Positions 6,422 to 8,269 of a DNA stretch of 8,269 nt are shown in pieces. Under the pieces are notes generated by a model. It saw only the letters and a list, made by a program, of their open reading frames with translations, did not search any database and was not told where the DNA came from. The translations under genes were made by a program, and so were the position numbers. The stretch is from Rhodobacter sp. (GTDB lineage: Bacteria > Pseudomonadota > Alphaproteobacteria > Rhodobacterales > Rhodobacteraceae). Every line of letters begins with the position of its first letter. Within the stretch, counting starts at the first letter, position 1. The stretch lies in assembly GCA_003536295.1 (NCBI GenBank), contig DPZQ01000029.1, forward strand, positions 1 through 8,269, read 5' to 3'.

Positions 6422-7921
6422 TTAAGGCTTGGCCACGGCAAAAACCGTGCCCACAATTGCGCCGCCGTGATCGTGCAAGGATATATGATCCACCAGCGTG
6501 GCCGAGGCGCGGTTCAAACCGATTACCTCAACCTCAACGCCTTGACGGCGGAATTTTGAAATCACACTGTCTAGTGCCGCTACCGATGAAATATCCCAAA
6601 TATGGGATTTTGAAATATCAACAGTAACGCGATCAATATTTTCTTTAAAATCAAATGCATCAGTGAAATCATTCACGCTGGCAAAGAAAAACTGCCCTTC
6701 CACAACATAGCGGCGGCGGCGGCCATCGGGCGATAGGGTGGATGTGATTTCAAACAATTGCGCGATTTTCCACGCAAAGAAAATCCCCGACAAAAGCACT
6801 CCAACCCCCACGCCAAGCGCTAGATTATGGGTGTAAATCACCACCGCCACCGTGGCCACCATAACCACAGAAGACGAGGTAGGATGTTGGCGCAGCGCCG
6901 CAATAGAACCCCAGCTGAACGTGCCGATCGACACCATGATCATAATCGCAACCAGCGCCGCCATCGGAATGCGCGCGACCAAATCTCCAAGCCCCACGCA
7001 AAAAACCAAAAGCATAACCCCCGCCACAAAGGTCGACAATCGCCCCCGCCCGCCTGATTTCACATTGATCACCGATTGCCCAATCATCGCACAGCCAGCC
7101 ATGCCCCCAATAAACCCCGTGAACGTATTCGCAAGCCCCTGACCGATACATTCCTGATCGCGGTTTGACAGCGTGTCGGTTTCCTCATCCACGATGGTTT
7201 GGGTCATTAGGCTTTCCAAAAGCCCCACCACAGCCACAGCCACAGAATAGGGCCAAATGACCTGCAAGGTGGCAAAATTCAGCGGAATATCAGGGATCAA
7301 AAACACCGGCAAAGTATCAGGCAATTGCCCCATATCCCCGACCGAACGCACATCAAGCGAAAACGCAAGCGAGATCACGGTCAGCACCACAATCGTCACC
7401 AAAGGCGACGGGATAGCCTTGGTCAAATAGGGAAATAGGTAAATAATAGCCAATCCCAAAGCCACCAAAACATAGGTCAAAGACGGCACAAGGCGCGGAT
7501 CAAGTTCAGGGATCTGCGCCAAAAAGATCAGCACAGCCAAAGCGTTCACAAAACCCGTCATCACCGATTTCGACACGAAGCGCATCACAAATCCCAGCCG
7601 CATAAACCCAGCCCCAATTTGCAAAAGCCCCGCCAAAATCGTGGCAGCCAGCAAATATTCAAGCCCATGTTCTTTGACCAAAGTCACCATCAAAACCGCC
7701 GTGGCAGCCGTGGCGGCTGAAATCATGCCCGGCCTGCCGCCCGCAAAAGCCGTGATCACCGCGATGGAAAAACTAGCATAAAGCCCAACCTTTGGGTCAA
7801 CCCCCGCGATCAGCGAAAAGGCAATCGCTTCGGGGATCAGCGCCAACGCCACTACCAAACCCGACAAAAGATCGCCCTTAATATTGCCAAACCATTGGTG
7901 TTTATATTCCGTAAGGGTCAT
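6422..7921 (-). CDS. SulP-family inorganic anion transporter with STAS domain (probable sulfate permease)
   Basis: This inner-membrane secondary transporter has 499 residues from the ATG at 7921. The N-terminal part carries the SulP signature region: G-D-L-L-S-G-L-V-V-A-L-A-L-I-P-E-A-I-A at about 16-34, then G-V-D-P-K-V-G-L-Y-A-S-F. About ten or more hydrophobic segments follow. The last ~75 residues form a soluble STAS domain, with a D-I-S-S-V-A-A-L-D core. In the region where SulP proteins usually read G-P-T or S-G-P, this one has P-G-M-I-S-A-A-T-A-A-T-A, a variant of the substrate-site segment. Family members carry sulfate, bicarbonate or dicarboxylates. The divergent cysD next door favours sulfate, by inference. 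An in-frame TTG at 7942 would add 7 residues, but the GGAG before 7921 supports the ATG. A weak - strand promoter (TTGGAC at 7977-7972, TAAAGG at 7954-7949) is possible. Confidence 0.92.
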   Translation of the reverse strand: MTLTEYKHQWFGNIKGDLLSGLVVALALIPEAIAFSLIAGVDPKVGLYASFSIAVITAFAGGRPGMISAATAATAVLMVTLVKEHGLEYLLAATILAGLLQIGAGFMRLGFVMRFVSKSVMTGFVNALAVLIFLAQIPELDPRLVPSLTYVLVALGLAIIYLFPYLTKAIPSPLVTIVVLTVISLAFSLDVRSVGDMGQLPDTLPVFLIPDIPLNFATLQVIWPYSVAVAVVGLLESLMTQTIVDEETDTLSNRDQECIGQGLANTFTGFIGGMAGCAMIGQSVINVKSGGRGRLSTFVAGVMLLVFCVGLGDLVARIPMAALVAIMIMVSIGTFSWGSIAALRQHPTSSSVVMVATVAVVIYTHNLALGVGVGVLLSGIFFAWKIAQLFEITSTLSPDGRRRRYVVEGQFFFASVNDFTDAFDFKENIDRVTVDISKSHIWDISSVAALDSVISKFRRQGVEVEVIGLNRASATLVDHISLHDHGGAIVGTVFAVAKP

Positions 7922-7926
7922 AGGGG

Positions 7927-7930
7927 CTCC
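7927..7930 (-). promoter_or_regulatory. ribosome binding site that fixes the SulP start at 7921
   Basis: On the - strand GGAG lies 5 bases before the ATG at 7921. The upstream in-frame TTG at 7942 overlaps a small inverted repeat (GGGTC 7936-7940 with GACCC 7945-7949) and has no comparable site. Confidence 0.65.
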
Positions 7931-8049
7931 GACTTGGGTCAAGCGACCCCTTTAAACGCAAGCGCCACCAAGTCCAACCCCATAGCGATCAAAAGACCTA
8001 AATTCTGGTAAAACGGGTGGATTTTGTAGTAAATTCCGCGTCATATCTG

Positions 8050-8082
8050 AAAAAAAGAACCGCATTTCGCAAGGCGGTTTTT
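8050..8082. terminator. bidirectional terminator-like hairpin in the sulP-cysD interval
   Basis: AACCGC (8058-8063) pairs with GCGGTT (8074-8079) around a 10-base loop. On the + strand the stem runs into five T's (8078-8082). On the - strand it is followed by C and seven T's (complement of 8056-8050). It therefore has the form of a rho-independent terminator in both directions. On the + strand it lies about 90 bases upstream of cysD, so it could stop read-through or attenuate cysD. On the - strand it could shield sulP from antisense transcription. Confidence 0.5.
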
Positions 8083-8098
8083 GATCAGATGAACCGCC
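8073..8098 (+). promoter_or_regulatory. alternative hairpin in the cysD leader (possible antiterminator)
   Basis: GGCGGTT (8073-8079) is perfectly complementary to AACCGCC (8092-8098), with a 12-base loop that contains the palindrome TGATCA. The same GCGGTT arm is used by the terminator-like hairpin at 8058-8079, so the two structures exclude each other. This is the 1:2 versus 2:3 geometry of an attenuator. No riboswitch class that I know is recognisable here. Confidence 0.3.
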
Positions 8099-8160
8099 CT
8101 TCTGCGCGCAAAGCCCTTGATTTTCAAAGCCAATCCATGGGAGAAATGCGCGGTTATTAC

Positions 8161-8165
8161 AGGGG
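8161..8165 (+). promoter_or_regulatory. ribosome binding site of cysD
   Basis: AGGGG lies 8 bases before the ATG at 8174, a normal spacing that supports this start. Confidence 0.6.
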
Positions 8166-8173
8166 CAGATTAG

Positions 8174-8269
8174 ATGGCTTTAGGTTTAAACATTTCTGAC
8201 GCAAGGCTCACGCATTTACAAAGGCTTGAAGCCGAAAGCATCCATATCATGCGCGAAGTCATGGCTTTG
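8174..8269 (+). CDS. cysD: sulfate adenylyltransferase subunit 2 (N-terminal 32 codons, cut by window end)
   Basis: CysD is the catalytic small subunit of ATP sulfurylase. With the GTPase CysN it activates sulfate to adenylyl sulfate (APS) in assimilation. Only the first 32 residues are in the window. The segment L-T-H-L-Q-R-L-E-A-E-S-I-H-I-M-R-E-V is the highly conserved CysD N-terminus, usually read as L-x-x-L-E-A-E-S-I-H-I-I-R-E-V. The PP-loop S-G-G-K/G-K-D-S-type motif would lie just beyond the window. The start is supported by AGGGG at 8161-8165. It is divergent from the SulP transporter, which fits a sulfate uptake and activation locus. Paralogues such as the CysD of sulfation pathways cannot be excluded from this fragment. 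Confidence 0.85.
   Translation, partial: MALGLNISDARLTHLQRLEAESIHIMREVMAL

Noticed and set aside
8017..8199. 60-codon + frame starting with GTG, upstream of and overlapping the cysD start
   Set aside because: No good ribosome binding site, no recognisable family, and it runs 26 bases into cysD in another frame. It covers the hairpin region, whose pairing explains the sequence better than coding does.
1..8269. CRISPR array, insertion sequence, phage genes, defence or toxin-antitoxin system
   Set aside because: I found no regularly spaced repeats, transposase or integrase motifs, or toxin-antitoxin pairs. Apart from the relic at 6209-6421, the genes are housekeeping or transport genes.

Overview
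The window looks like chromosomal DNA from a marine alphaproteobacterium of the Rhodobacterales (Roseobacter group), probably one of its lower-GC lineages. Three things suggest this: the gene order dacC-tmk-holB-tatD-MBL hydrolase, an order I associate with that group; the protein sequences, for example a HolB without a zinc module; and a moderate GC content with frequent A/T homopolymers. The lineage is inferred from memory of family and gene order, not from a search.

Layout. Bases 1-34 are the 3' end of a class II tRNA, most likely tRNA-Ser, without an encoded CCA. About 550 bases of AT-rich, apparently non-coding DNA follow, ending in a good sigma70-type promoter (TTGAAA-17-TATAAC). From 645 to 6127 six genes run on the + strand with almost no gaps: a D-Ala-D-Ala carboxypeptidase (PBP5/6 type), thymidylate kinase, DNA polymerase III delta' subunit, TatD-family metal-dependent hydrolase, PhnP-like MBL-fold hydrolase, and an AEC-family permease. 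Every junction is a 4-base overlap, a direct abutment or a 2-base gap, so this is almost certainly one translationally coupled operon. It mixes cell-wall maturation, dTTP supply and the replisome clamp loader.

From 6128 to 6421 there is no intact gene. Bases 6209-6421 hold a 5'-truncated reading frame that resembles the C-terminal TOBE domain of a MalK/UgpC-type ABC transporter ATPase, a gene relic. Its stop codon directly abuts the stop codon of the next gene, which runs on the opposite strand.

From 6422 to 8269 there is a divergent pair: a SulP-family anion transporter on the - strand, and the first 32 codons of cysD (sulfate adenylyltransferase subunit 2) on the + strand. This pairing suggests that the transporter imports sulfate for assimilation. 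The region between them contains a bidirectional terminator-like hairpin, and one arm of it can instead pair with a downstream segment. That geometry resembles an attenuator in front of cysD.

Most of the window is ordinary housekeeping DNA. I see no CRISPR array, phage, insertion sequence or defence system. The points most worth a second look are the cysD leader, the ABC ATPase relic, and the long non-coding stretch next to the tRNA.
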